Assembly: GCA_023078685.1 (NCBI GenBank)
Contig: JALGAS010000006.1
Span: 620,001-684,000, forward strand
DNA: 64,000 bases
Direction: 5' to 3'
Source of the DNA: Neopestalotiopsis rosae
Lineage: Eukaryota; Ascomycota; Sordariomycetes; Amphisphaeriales; Sporocadaceae
Each line of letters opens with the position of its first letter. The stretch's first letter is position 1. The position numbers and the translations under genes are program-made. The notes under the pieces are model-generated. The model did not search any database and was not told the DNA's origin. It saw only the letters and a list, made by a program, of their open reading frames with translations. Of the stretch, positions 33,157 to 44,975 are shown one piece after another.

Positions 33157-33727
33157 GATCGCTGTTGACGTTACTAAGAGTTGGAATAGGTCGTAATGAC
33201 AAAGGAAAAATTTGGACTGAATGCTGACATGGAGGGAAAATAAGACATGTTTGTCGGCGGCAGCCAAGGCTGTGTCGGGCGATTTGGGATGTGCGGGCAC
33301 TGCTGGTCAACCCACCCATCTTCCAACCAATCATCCGAACGAGTCTACAGGATTGACTGTGGCTGATGTTCGTCTCGTCGTTACCGAACAACCTGCAGCA
33401 ATACGGCCCCCAGCCCGAATTACGAGATCGTATATGATTGGATGAGGCGAAGGGCTAGACGATAGATCAGAGTAGGCTGTCCTCTGTAACACAACATTCC
33501 TCGAAACTCAGCTTGACAGCTAGATCGCTGTGGGCGAAACAACACTTGATCAATTGATTGATCACTTACGCCTACGTATATAAGTGAGAAAACGTTAGTC
33601 GGCCATTCTTTTACTGATTGACGTGTTATATCTTTGAATTATGGTCATCGTTCTCTTCTCTGAAAGTCCTCCAAAATGGACCCAAAGACAATGGGTACAA
33701 AAGAAGTACCCAATGCTTGCCGCGTGA
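33157..33727. other. Intergenic region
   Basis: Promoter of the G-alpha-like gene and 3' flank of the HET gene; nothing recognisable. Confidence 0.5.
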
Positions 33728-35850
33728 CTAGCAAATGGTTAAGCTTTGCAGCTCCCGCCCCCAACTCACAACCTCCCCGTCCATGATGCCATGTATGTAG
33801 CACTCACCAACAAATGTAAACATTAAATCCGAACCCATGTGAAATTCTCTCAGCACGACTGGGACGCTGCAACCCAGCAGAACACAAACAACATCGCCTT
33901 TCCTTGCATGGGGCGGAGCCATTCCGATCAGCCCGCCAGCAGTGACGAGCAGCTTCCGCTGCATTGTGATGGGCGAAGTACAATCAGTCAATCTAGAAGC
34001 AAAGCTCGCTTCCCTTGCGCCGTCAACGTCGAGACTGCCAGCATAGGCTGACGATGGCACGTCGAGGCAAACCTCTGCAAGAGTACGGCCTCGCATCAGC
34101 AGGTCTTTGTTGGCGTCATACCAGGCACAAGTTGACTTGCACCGCGCGGGCAGGAACTCTCGCCTGTCGGTTCCTGCAACATGGACAAGATTGAGAAACT
34201 CGTTGCGAAAGTCATCGGGAGGGGCCGGGAACATGAGATATCGATCTTCACGGTCCAAGGTCAGAGTGCGGACCAAGTCAGTAACGAACTCTACCGAGTC
34301 CATCTCCTGCTTTGGGCGCTGTGTATTCCAGACAGATGTAGACTGAACAAGAGGGGAAGCAGATTGCGTGGAGCAATGGTCGGGAGAGTTCAACGCGCTA
34401 CCCAGACCATCGATCAGGTCAACGAAGACGCCTTGACACTTGAGCTGCTTCGTCTGGGGATCAATTTCCATCAAGCCAGTCAGGTCAGCATGAGCACGAT
34501 ATGGCATTGCTGCTGAATCGACTTCCCAGTCGTAGGAAGAAAGAGGAGGTCTGAAGTTGCCGATGTGGCGCCCCGACGTTTGACTGACCATGAGCGGTGT
34601 GACAAAAGGTATGACACGTACGCGCCAGTCAGGAATCCAAGATGGCCAATCATTCTCTAGACATTCTTCATTTGCCTCAATGGTTTGCACTGCGCGAAAT
34701 ATTTGCGCAAAACAGATGATATCTAGACTCTGATATGTGCTGATGAATGATTTGACGAGGCGAAGATAGACTTCTTCGACGTCGTCGGCATAAGCAGGCC
34801 TGCCAATCATGGCGCGATCTGCTTCTTTCGCCAAGCCGAGGAGTCCGTAGATGCGATCCCGCGGATCAGTCAGCTCGCAAGCGCCCGAGTACGCCATTAG
34901 AGCAACGATGCCCATGTTGTTGGAATAGTCGCTCATTTGATACCACGAGCGCAGCCGATCTCGAGTCCACGCCGGCGTCCACAGGTCAGGCCGAAGCAGT
35001 GCACTGCTTGGTTCGCAATGCCATATCGCCGTGAGGGCGGTCGTCAAAGTATCCTCGGAGACATGATCGCTGCCGCAGTATAGATCAATGGTCTGAGAGC
35101 TTACGTATTCTTGCAATGTCCATATCCTCTTCCACCAAGGCAAGTCAAGGAACAGCCCCAGTGCTTTCCATTGATCCGGGAGCCATAGGCGTTCAGGAAC
35201 TTCGCGCGAGTTCTTGGTGTGGTTGAATTCCCGTATTTCGGAATAGCTTTCGGCAAGATGGGTCATGAAGGCGATGCCTTCTTTGAGTTCAGCGGTCTTC
35301 TCCCCTAGCCAAGCGATGGTATGTTTCGATTGGGAGTAGATCTCTTTCATCAATAGAACCTCTATAATGCAGGATCAGCGCATTTCCACGTAGATTAATG
35401 CGCATGTAGTAAGCTTTCAAGTGCGACTTGTCCCCAGTGCATAACACCAATGAACATGTCGTAAAAGCCTCCGTAGCGTAGCGAGCCACCTGTGGATGAA
35501 TAACACTTACGTGACGCTCGTTCCTGAGGATCTCGTAGGTTGATGCATATTGAATCAATCCACACCCAATACTCGTCCTGGAAAGCTGATGTATCGCATA
35601 GAGCCTCGAGTATGGAAAAGACGCTGTCAAGCACGGGGAAGTAGTGGCCGTCCACTAGTATAGCGCGGCTGTATATTTGTGGCCCCCAGACATATGATAT
35701 AGTGGTGAACTGAGGGCAGTCTAAACCATCAAGCGAAAAGTTCTGCAGCGTGCCGCGTATGGAAGCGTCTGCATGCCGATAGACGTGCAAGAGACGTATG
35801 GGAGCAAAAGGCCTGTACTCGTAGCTAGAAATCCCGGTGGGCTGCCGCAT
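33728..35850 (-). CDS. HET-domain heterokaryon incompatibility protein
   Basis: Two exons (35850-35511, 35361-33728; 149-bp intron) encode 657 residues. HET domains are TIR-like modules that trigger cell death after fusion of unlike hyphae. The domain spans residues ~45-190: ISYVWG (51-56), YWVWIDSICIN (95-104), and QVLLMKEIYSQSKHTIAWLG across the splice junction. The usual CINQ is CINL here. The central region (SGACELTDPRDRIYGLLGLA) and the end (GECYIHGIMDGEVV) are standard for long HET proteins. The start at 35850 is the first ATG in frame; the open frame extends upstream only without ATG. There is no NACHT, ankyrin or WD40 domain. Its neighbour is the G-alpha-like gene with a STAND-type domain. 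Confidence 0.92.
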
Positions 35851-36855
35851 ATTCGCTTCGCCATGCACCGACAGGCCATCGGGTGATTGAGCCCGGCATG
35901 GGACGAATTTGTGACCGCGTCGCTTTTTCTTCACAAAAACTGCGGGAACGAATCCCTGACAACGGATCTGCAAGAATGCGGGGGTGTTCTTGGCAGTTCA
36001 GGTTTGCCAAGTAAGCCAAAAGGGGAAATGCTTAAATCCGAGTGCAGATCAACAATGTCCGGTCAACGGGCCTGCTTTGCCGTTGGCCGAGTGCCGCGAC
36101 GGGACACTTTCTCCGTACACCAGAAGAACGGTTTTTGATCTTTGCATATTCTTTCCTGTTTATAGCTGATATATTCGCACATGTTTCTCGGTTCACATTG
36201 GTGTTATTCTCATCTTGTCCTTACACGTCATCAGGTCTGCAATGTGCTGTACTTACTATCCGTGCATTGAAAAGACTTTAAGGTTGAAGGCAGTATATCA
36301 TATGGTCCCCCGAAACAGTGAGAAAGCAATATTGATGATCAGTCAAGTGGGAGAGACAGAAATGGCACAATGGAAACATCCTGACCTTATGCCCGAACCA
36401 ATCATCCAGATTCTGGAAGTAATTTCAAATTTTTAATGCCAAGTCTTTGATTGGGAGCGAGTATAGTCCGGAAAAGCTTGAGAATAAGTCACTAGTTTGA
36501 GCTTTATTAGTCATGACAATCAGCTTGCGCCAATACGGTACTAGAGTTGCGGAAAGTCTTCCCAAAGTTGACTGACTCATGGAAGCAAAAGTGGGCCGGA
36601 ATTCCCGCAAGGTTCAACTCAATCTCATATCATATTCATAACATCGCGTTCTCGTGAACAAACGCCGATATCGGGTTCTTTGATGAGTGTAGAGAATGTT
36701 CTCATTCAGAGACCCATTGATGAACAGTTATGTCTTTCCTTGTTTAGTCTTGCTGTCCCGTCTCCCGAAGTCTCATTTCTGGTTTTGACATTCAATTTGG
36801 ATCAATTCAGCTCGGAATCCGGCCATATTTCCGCAACTTCATTCCAAGTATAGCC
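35851..36855. other. Divergent intergenic region
   Basis: 1-kb spacer between the HET gene (minus) and the MFS gene (plus). A 57-codon frame opening at the ATG at about 36,682 could be an upstream ORF. No other gene seen. Confidence 0.4.
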
Positions 36856-38430
36856 ATGCCACCAACTAGCGAAGGCGCCACGCCCGATGTATACGTGGAG
36901 ATCTATTCTCGATTCTCGTGAAACCGTAAAAGAAGCATTACAGCGATTTGTGCACTTTGTGGATGTCTTGCCCCAATCTCCACGACTAGTCTCTTTGCAG
37001 CAATCCCAGAGATTGTAGAGACTTATGAAACAACCGCCATAGTCATCAACATAAGCAATGCGCTCTACCTGATATGCATGGGCTTAGCTTCATGTTTATG
37101 GGGCCCATGGGCTGACTTGTTTGGTCGTCGATCTGTAAGTCTTGGCTCGGGAACCATGGGCATGAAAAGAGAAAGGAAAATAATACTCACTATATTTATG
37201 TGTAGGCCTACCTTAGCAGCGCGACCTTGTTCTTGGCATTTACAATCGGCACCGCCCTCGCGCCCACCTTGGCTCTTTTCTTCCTTTTCCGCACGCTTAC
37301 TGCTTTGCAATCCACCGCATTCTTGATTCTAGGGTCAAGTGTCATTTCCGACATATATTATCCAGTGAGCATACTTCCAGCACCCTGACGCCATTTCACT
37401 GACAAGTTTCTTCCCTTTATAGACAGAGCGAGCTACTTCGTTGGGATGGTTTCTATGTGGCACTGTCATTGGCCCTGCTCTTGGCCCACTGATTGGTGGT
37501 GCTACGGTCACACTCACATCCTGGAGAGTCATCTTCTGGATACAGGCTATAATTGGGGGAATTGCTTTGGCATTGATCATATTCTTTATGCCAGAGACTA
37601 TTCACCAGTCGCGCATAGTGAACGCTGAATGGCGGCAGTTCCCACAAACATGCTCAAAGGTGTGGCAACTTGGCAATCCGATCAGAATGGTTCAGCTATA
37701 TCAGAAGCGGAATTATCTTTTCGTGGTAAGGCCCTTTGAAAATTTGGAAATGCTTGGATATTAACGTGTCTAGTGCCTCGCATCGTCCTCCCTGGTTTGG
37801 AAGATGCATTCTCTGCTCACGCCTGTCAGATATGTGTTGAATCCTCGATTCAACCTCACAACGCCGCTGCAGTCAGGGCTGCTATATATAGCACCAGGGA
37901 CGGGGTATGCCATAGGAAGCATTATTGGCGGTCGGTGGGCTGATTTTACCGTCACTTCGTGGATCCGGAAGCGTGGCACAAGACTTCCAGAAGACCGGCT
38001 GCGTAGCAGTCTGCCCTTTTTAGGTATATTGTTACCTGTGTCCATGATACTTTACGGCTGGACTCTTGATCGACGACTGGGATCTATTCCTCTTCCAGTA
38101 ATATGCATGTTCTTTCAGGGTATTGCACAGCTCGCTGCTTTCCCGAGTTTGAATGCATATATACTTGATATTTTCCCCAATCAGAGTGGAGAGGTATCTG
38201 GTGAGTTCTAACCTCCCACAACTTGGTTATGCCAACACTCTCTAATGATGACAGCCGGACATTACCTCATGCGATATGTGATTGCAGGCATATCTACGGG
38301 TGTTTGTCTTCCAATGATCGAAGCAATTGGTGTCGGATGGGTCTCAACTATAGCTGCAGGAATCCAGATTATTTGTACTTTGTTGGTCATCCTGACTACA
38401 AAATTTGGAAAGGGTTGGCGAGACTCCTAG
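36856..38430 (+). pseudogene. MFS multidrug/polyamine-type transporter with early in-frame TGA
   Basis: Five exons (36856-37134, 37206-37364, 37423-37725, 37774-38200, 38255-38430) join in phase and would encode 447 residues. It resembles the DHA1 drug:H+ antiporter type (QDR/FLR1 group). Recognisable pieces are the TM1 region LAPISTTSLFAAIPEI, loop 2-3 LWGPWADLFGRRS, motif C LCGTVIGPALGPLIGG, and later HYLMRYVIAGIS. Codon 22 is TGA (36919-36921), inside IYSRFS-stop-NRKRSITAICAL. Sequence on both sides is in one frame and matches the normal N terminus of this family. I found no intron that would remove the stop in phase. A shorter start (Met at 37078) would lose the first membrane helix. Probably a recent pseudogene. 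Confidence 0.75.
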
Positions 38431-40804
38431 AGGGGTATATGGACAACGGAAAGAATGTAGGAGAAACTAGCAGCAGCAGCAGCAGCAGACAAATAAGGTT
38501 CGAGTATTGTGTAAGCAGCTTTTGATTGGCCGATCATATCGCAGCTCAGAGATAGCTTAACACCAGCAAAGACAGCCAATATTGAGCAAATTGTCCGAAA
38601 TCAAACTTTAGGCTATGACATATGCATCTGCCGTGTGATTAGTTTCAGTCAGTCTTACGGAGGGCAAAGCTTCTCGGCCGGAAAATCGGCTCCGAAATCA
38701 TGTTGACTCCAATTATAGTGTGAGTGTGGCACTTGGTCGACGTTGTATCGCTTACTTTCAGGAAGGTCAAAGAGTTTACCCCAATTTGACTGTTTGCACT
38801 GCAAAGCAGATAGGTACATTCGTATCCAGTGATGCTTATGCTGCGTGGGAAGTTCGATAGGATCTCAAATCAGCCGACATCTGGAATCCCACTGATGGAA
38901 TGCTTGATTCTAAGAATGATAACCATTCTTCTATTTACGCCCCTGGAATCTGCCCTGTAATGATTGGTGTTACTATACGAAGTTTGAGTTTCACCACTTT
39001 CTGAATGTTCATGTTGGCTTGGAGTCTTTGCAGCCTCGGCTCCAAGGTCAGGATCAATCTCATGCCACCACAAAAGAAGCAGCAGCGATCCCGGATCAGC
39101 TCAAAAGCGAGGAAACACATCACATGTAGATGCCCGTTCTGGATGCAAACGGAAGAAGCCGTCTACAAAATGCCAGGTTCAGCGCAAAAGCAGAATGTCA
39201 CACACGTCACAATCTCTTGTCCTTGAGGGAAGTTTTGGTATATGCCATGCCATATACGAACTATGTGGGTGCGGATTTGTAGCCGCAGATGCATCACCTC
39301 CGCTTCAGCCCCTCTTTCTGCCCCTGACAGACGGGAAGAAAGAGATGGGATGGTCCTCGGCTTCTCTGAAAGCCTCGAATGTGGGGTAAAACGGGGTAAA
39401 CGAACGATCTCCATGTCGGAGTATACGGAGTGCAACGTCTTGGCGTCCAAAATGTTCAGCTTAATAGCCTGAGCTATAGAAGGCGGCATGTTCCGCATCT
39501 TTATACTACCAATGTGCTCCCCTCCTTTTCGGGAGAGGTATTCCTTCTGTCCAACAGACCGTAATGACCAAGGCACCATGACGACCGGACTTTTGCCGTT
39601 CAACCGCATCAACGCATTAGTTCGCATGAGCTCAAGGAGCAGATTTCAGCCGTCTCTGTCTCTCTTACTGTCCATGTGAGTTCCTGGATGTTCAGGCAGC
39701 CATTGCTCCTTTTCCCCCGAACAGCATGCTCGAAAGAGAATAGTCAATGCAGATCATCTGCATCACCCTATTGGGCGATCACGCTCGGATGCACCGCCGT
39801 TGACATGATCTCGCAGCTGACATGGGCGCCTAAAGTGACGCGTAAATACGCGACCCAGCATTATAAGGCCACAAAGATCTATGCGGTTGATTTGCTTTGA
39901 AGTTTTATCGCTTTTCACAAAAACTGTGCATAAATTAGTTTGAGTATCACTATGACCTCAGCTACGCACTTGGTATTGAGTCCTATCTGCCGAGCAACGC
40001 AGTACGTGGCTCTTATGGGAAACTCCCTCCAGCAGCCATCATGCAGAGACTATCACTACAATAGTTCAGATACTTAGACTCCTATACACGGAGCCACAAT
40101 CATAAATGTATAAGACCATCTCTACAGTACGCGTTTCTGATTTTCGCGTTTCCTTTCCTATTTTTCGTATCCCTTTTTCAACAGTCAGGCAGTATCTTGG
40201 CCTGCGTAGGAATCTAAATTAGGTATGTAAAAACAATACCGGTAAGCGTAATGCGACATTGCATGTGCGGACAATGCGGACAAGGCACTTCTACCGATGA
40301 AGAATATTAAGACGTGGCTTATGACTGCATTACCCCATGGGGTAAGGTGGAGCCTTTTTGTAAAGCTTTTTCGAAAGGGAAAGCAAGATTACTCACCTCG
40401 AAAGTCTCTGGATGGGATCACTGCATATGTGTGCCTTTGCAAGCGACTATGCACCTGCAGGGCGGATGTAACGACAAAAACCTGAGTCTTGAGATCAAAG
40501 CCTCATCCAAGCTAGACAATCATGGAGGAAATCCACAAATGACCGTCAAATGTCAATTACCGCCTCGGCTGCTAATAACTACTATTGCTATACATTTTCC
40601 ATGTGTCGATGACAACGCCACAAGAAGGATGAATTTCAGTCCGATTGTGGTGCACAGGTTTGGAATCAACTTGGAGGCAATCTCGATATCATGATTTCTA
40701 TACTTGACAATCAAAGCATAAAAGGAACGCGAAATTTCCCAAGAAGTATGATTGAAAACACATCCCTCACCAGCAACCAAGTCTTATAACGATCAATCAT
40801 CAAC
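38431..40804. other. 2.4-kb gene-poor region
   Basis: Between the MFS gene and the lipase. The 154-codon minus-strand ORF at 39163-39627 has no recognisable features. A CATAAAAGG string near 40718 is a plausible TATA-like element for the lipase. Nothing else supported. Confidence 0.45.
38469..38489 (+). repeat. (AGC)7 microsatellite
   Basis: Seven AGC triplets just downstream of the MFS stop codon. Confidence 0.9.
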
Positions 40805-42526
40805 ATGAAGACCACTTCGCTGATTTGCAACGGCCTCGTCTCTTTTGGGCTGGGCGTGTTGGCTGACCCAACAGTCAGACAGCTCGGGAGCCCAACTGTG
40901 GTCATTCCTTCTCCAGATGCCACCTTTCTTGGAGCTCCTCTTGGCCTCGTTGAGTCCTTCCACGGGATTCCCTTTGCCAAACCCCCAGTTCAGTCGTTGC
41001 GATACAATCCTGCGCAGCCTCTGGACCTGAACCAGTCTCTAGGTGTGGTCCCTTCCTTGACCGTTGGACCAGCTTGTCCTCAGAACCTCTCGCCCCAGGT
41101 TCCAGCTGCTGAACTGCCGCCAGAGGTTGTTGCCGCTCTAGAGGCACTACAGAACCTGACCGCACAGCTCCCGGCACCTTCAGTCTACAGCGAGGACTGC
41201 CTCTATCTCAATGTCTTCCGCCCCGCGGGAATTGACTCCAAGGCCAAGCTGCCCGTCCTCTTCTGGATGCATGGTGGAGGTTTTGAGATGGGCTTCACCA
41301 TGACTGGTGAAGGTGTCCCCATGGTGACCGACTCCATTGGACAGGGCAAGCCAATCATCTTTGTCGCCGCAACCTATCGAACCAATGGTTTCGGTTTCCT
41401 CGGTGGCAAGGAAGTCATGGACGCTGGTGTTGCCAACCTTGGACTCCTCGACCAGCGACAGGCAATGAGATGGGTAGCTGACAACATTGAAGCCTTCGGC
41501 GGAGACCCCGACAAGGTCACAATCTGGGGCGAATCAGCAGGATCCATCTCAGTCTTCGACCACCTGGTTCTTTACGATGGAGACAACACCTACAACGGAA
41601 AGCCTTTGTTCCGCGCCGGCATCATGAACTCGGGCAGTGTCATCCCCACAGATACCGTTGACTGCGAGAAGGCTCAAAAGGTATACGACCAAATCGTGAA
41701 TGAGGCCGGCTGCTCGGGATCAGACGATACACTTCAATGCCTTCGCGAAGTAGACTACCAAGTGTTGTACGATGCCGTTGCCACCATCCCTACCTTTACT
41801 AGCTACAGGTCTATCGCTCTGGACTTTATGCCCCGACCCGACGGGAAGACCTTGACAAAATCACAAGATCAGCTGGTACAGGAGGGCAAGTTCACCAAAG
41901 TTCCCATCATTATTGGCGACGAAGAAGATGAAGGCACCCTCTGGTCATTCACCCAAGGCAACATCACTACGACGGAGGAAGTCGCCGAGTATCTGGGCCA
42001 ATACTTTTTCCACCACTCCACCCAAGACGACATGGAAGAATTCGTCGGAACCTACCAGACCATCAGCGAAGACGGCTCTCCCTTCCGCACCGGCGAGCTC
42101 AACAACTGGTACCCGCAGGTCAAGCGCATCTCGGCCATCCTGGGCGACCTGGCCTTTACCCTGAGCCGCCGGTACTTCCTCGACATCCGCCACGCCTTCG
42201 ATGGCCAGCTCAAGGCGTGGTCGTACCTGTCGTCGTACGGCTACGGCACCCCCATCATCGGCACCATTCACGGCAGCGACATTCTGCACATTGTCTGGAG
42301 TACGCCCTACGACTACGCCACCCACACCATGCACTCGTACTACCTCTCCTTTATCCACGACCTGGACCCCAACTCCAACAACCCCCTATCGCCCAACTGG
42401 CCCGAGTACTTTGACTCCAAGAAGCTGCTCAACCTTTACTCAACATTTGGACAGTTTATCCCGGATGACTTCCGTGCTGACTCGTACGAGTGGATCACCA
42501 ACCACATTCCCCAGCTCACCATGTAG
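40805..42526 (+). CDS. Secreted type-B carboxylesterase/lipase
   Basis: A single exon of 573 residues in the alpha/beta-hydrolase family of Geotrichum/Candida rugosa-type lipases and cholinesterases. The N terminus is a signal peptide (KTTSLICNGLVSFGLGVLA). Visible signatures are FHGIPFAKPP, SEDCLYLNVFRP (carboxylesterase signature 2) and the oxyanion stretch WMHGGGFEMG. The nucleophilic Ser is in TIWGESAGSISVF, the acid is in GDEEDEGTLW, and the catalytic His in GTIHGSDILHIVW. Length and order are typical, and Cys pairs (ACPQ, DCLYL, GCSG, QCL) suit the conserved disulphides. No intron is needed. Fatty acid or sterol ester hydrolysis outside the cell is the likely role. Confidence 0.93.
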   Translation: MKTTSLICNGLVSFGLGVLADPTVRQLGSPTVVIPSPDATFLGAPLGLVESFHGIPFAKPPVQSLRYNPAQPLDLNQSLGVVPSLTVGPACPQNLSPQVPAAELPPEVVAALEALQNLTAQLPAPSVYSEDCLYLNVFRPAGIDSKAKLPVLFWMHGGGFEMGFTMTGEGVPMVTDSIGQGKPIIFVAATYRTNGFGFLGGKEVMDAGVANLGLLDQRQAMRWVADNIEAFGGDPDKVTIWGESAGSISVFDHLVLYDGDNTYNGKPLFRAGIMNSGSVIPTDTVDCEKAQKVYDQIVNEAGCSGSDDTLQCLREVDYQVLYDAVATIPTFTSYRSIALDFMPRPDGKTLTKSQDQLVQEGKFTKVPIIIGDEEDEGTLWSFTQGNITTTEEVAEYLGQYFFHHSTQDDMEEFVGTYQTISEDGSPFRTGELNNWYPQVKRISAILGDLAFTLSRRYFLDIRHAFDGQLKAWSYLSSYGYGTPIIGTIHGSDILHIVWSTPYDYATHTMHSYYLSFIHDLDPNSNNPLSPNWPEYFDSKKLLNLYSTFGQFIPDDFRADSYEWITNHIPQLTM

Positions 42527-43155
42527 TGGAAGATTGGAGAATTTGAACTGTGATGACGACTAAGGACGACTGGACGGATTAAGTAAAGATAAAATGTCTA
42601 TAGTGAGAGCTAGTATAGGAGGAAGGACCCGCGTTGCAATCAATATCATTGGAACAAATCTGTCCCATCAGTTTTGATTTAGTGTGATTCAATACAGCTA
42701 CGTGCATATTACTATCGAAGGCCGCTATGTTGATACTGATACGACCAGTATCCAAAAAAAAAAGAGTAGAATTAAAGATGGTCTACTTTTGAGAAAATAA
42801 TGTGTAAACAAACAGACTTGATAACCCTTCCCGTGTGTCACCCGAAGGGTGCCACAGTACACCAGCCACAGGTGGCGCATCAGATACGAGCAGTATTGGA
42901 AATAAAGAGTACAATTAAAGATGGTCTATTATTGGGAAAAGAATGCGTAAACAAACAGACTTGATAACCATTCCGGCATGTCACCCGAAAGACACCACAT
43001 TGCACGGCCACAAGTGGCGCATCATATGCCATGCAAAATTATATTCTATATCTCAAGAACTAGCTGCTGTGAACGAGTCTCAGGCAGTAGTCCAGGGGTC
43101 ATTCGTGCAAAGTTCATCTTCTATGAGACGATCAGATATCGTCCCGTTGTCAACT
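42527..43155. other. Convergent intergenic region with tandem duplication
   Basis: Lipase 3' flank; mostly occupied by the 143-bp duplication listed separately. Confidence 0.5.
42739..43022 (+). repeat. 143-bp tandem duplication
   Basis: Two adjacent copies (about 42739-42881 and 42882-43022) with a 143-bp period. Shared landmarks are GATACGA(C/G)CAGTAT, AATTAAAGATGGTCTA, AACAGACTTGATAACC, TGTCACCCGAA and GGCGCATCA. The copies differ by scattered substitutions and a poly-A length change. Confidence 0.85.
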
Positions 43156-44364
43156 TTACCTAGAACCACGTAACTCCTCAGTGTTCATCAATATACTTTC
43201 TGCCAATGATGTCCACCCTTTCCGGCCCATGTCCTGGAGAATTTGCTCAGCTCTAGCTCTGGGCACGACCTCTGTCTAATCCCGTTGGCTCTGGAAATCA
43301 TCGACAAAGACCCTGTCTGGGTTTTGACGTCGAAGGATAGCCAGGATATCATCGCAGTTGAAAGCTCCCGCAAACGCGAATATACGCTCATTCTGTACGC
43401 CAGGGCTGATAGCGGCTGCGACGTGTAACAATGCAACATCCTGTACATCAACGTAGAACTCTGTAGTAATAAGTTTAGTTCTCGGGACAAGTGTTACAAA
43501 AGAATATGAACTTATACATACGCGGGGATATCTGATTGATCCCGCTACTGTCTTTACTATTCCACAGTAACGCAATGAATCCGGCCGACGACGGATATCC
43601 TTGATTAGCAGTATCCAAGACTTTTCCAAATGTGACATTGGGAAGAACTCCCAGGTCAGCCACAAGATACAATGCTCAAATGATTTTAAAACATGATGCT
43701 TACTTGTGTTTACTGCCAAATCTGGGCGTCTTTCCTGATTCTTTTCATGAAAATTCCATATCATTTGTTCAGCTCGGGTCTTGGCAGCAGAATACGCTAA
43801 TAAAGCTTGTTCCTGCACAGGTAGCGAAGTATCGGTCCCAGCAGCCCTGACAGCTTTGTCATTCCATGTACCTGCATGAACCTTCGTTCCCGCTGGGTTA
43901 GGTGAGAGTATTGCTGCCGTAGATGATGAAGTAAGGACAAATCGGCGGACGCTGGGTTCAGCATATGCTGCTTCCAGTGCGTCCATAGCACCTGTAACAG
44001 TCTGCGGGATCACTTTTGTAGGATCTGGATCAAAAGTCATGATTGATGCGACGTGAATGACAGCAGAGACTCCTGACGGGTTATTAGAGTTTTGTTCATG
44101 TGTCCCTCTAAGCAACATACCTCTGGCGGCCTCCTTGTAAGCTCCATTTTCGGAAATATCTGGAACGGTGCATAACTGAAAGGACCCTTTTGCATACTTG
44201 TGGTCGAAAAAGGTCTGAAGCCATGAATTTCTGGAGTTATCTCGGCATGTTCCTCGAACCTTGTAGCCAGCTTCCAGGAATTGATCAGCCACATGAGATC
44301 CAATAAAGCCGTTGACACCTGTGATGAGCACGACAGAGCCTCGGGGAATGATTGTGGAATTCAT
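43156..44364 (-). pseudogene. Gre2/dihydroflavonol-reductase-like NADPH reductase with premature TAG
   Basis: Four exons (44364-44121, 44072-43704, 43647-43522, 43460 to 43156) join in phase. The enzyme is an extended SDR related to fungal Gre2 methylglyoxal/aldehyde reductases. It has the NADP motif VLITGVNGFIGSHVADQF and the active-site LLAYSAAKTRAEQ (Tyr-x3-Lys). The splice junctions restore NTILPNVTFG and ISPQFYVDVQDVALLHVAA. The frame meets TAG at 43278-43276 after 307 residues. The same frame then continues with the expected family C terminus (VPRARAEQILQDMG, GWTSLAESI) to TAA at 43158-43156, which would give the normal ~347 residues. Intron 1 (48 bp) is a multiple of three without stops. 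Loss of the last ~39 residues is probably damaging. Confidence 0.75.
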
Positions 44365-44975
44365 TACTTTGAGAATCCGAATGATGTAAATAATGAATAA
44401 TGCCCAATTACCATGATATACCACAAAGTGAACAGTGTATCGAATGAATATTTTATATCGATTTCTATTGACCAAGGTCGTTTTATATTAGGGGACTTCG
44501 CTATTGGACTTGGCCAGGGTTAGGTGAGAACACTAAGGTTAGCGCTAATAGTTGAACCTACGCTGGCGGGCCGCGGGAAACGCGAGAGGCGCGGGCCAAG
44601 TATTTCAATGTACTTAATTTCAAACCAGTTCAAATCTGTGCTATTTGCACGTGCGTCACCTCTGTGTCATACATTGATCTTGATGAAAAATAGAACCCGG
44701 CTCCGGACTCTAAAAGAAATACGGATCCCTGATAGAGTCCGGGCCCGGACCCGAATACGGTACGGGGGAAGTTCACTTATGTACTTTACCGCCAGGAAGC
44801 TAATGGGAGCGTGTGAAAGACCTTATATCAATTTCCCCGGCTATAGATTGCGCGTCGCGGTGACGCAGATTTTTGGAGTCGGAAATGTAGTATAACTCAA
44901 TGATTCTGGCCTAAATTGAACTAAACATTGTCAATCCTCGGTTACCTCTTTCACGCTCATTCTTGCACAGCAAAG
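44365..44975. other. Divergent intergenic region
   Basis: Promoter region between two divergent reductase genes; holds one perfect inverted repeat listed separately. Confidence 0.45.
44703..44742. repeat. Perfect 9-bp inverted repeat
   Basis: CCGGACTCT (44703-44711) and AGAGTCCGG (44734-44742) are separated by 22 bases, between two divergent reductase genes. Could be a regulator site or hairpin. Confidence 0.5.

Noticed and set aside
36867..36944. An intron from GTATAC (36889) to CATTACAG (36944) removing the MFS stop
   Set aside because: The donor leaves phase 0 while the downstream frame needs one base, so the joined frame is wrong.
39163..39627. 154-codon minus-strand ORF
   Set aside because: No recognisable domain, no signal peptide and no supporting context; I could not tell it from a chance frame.
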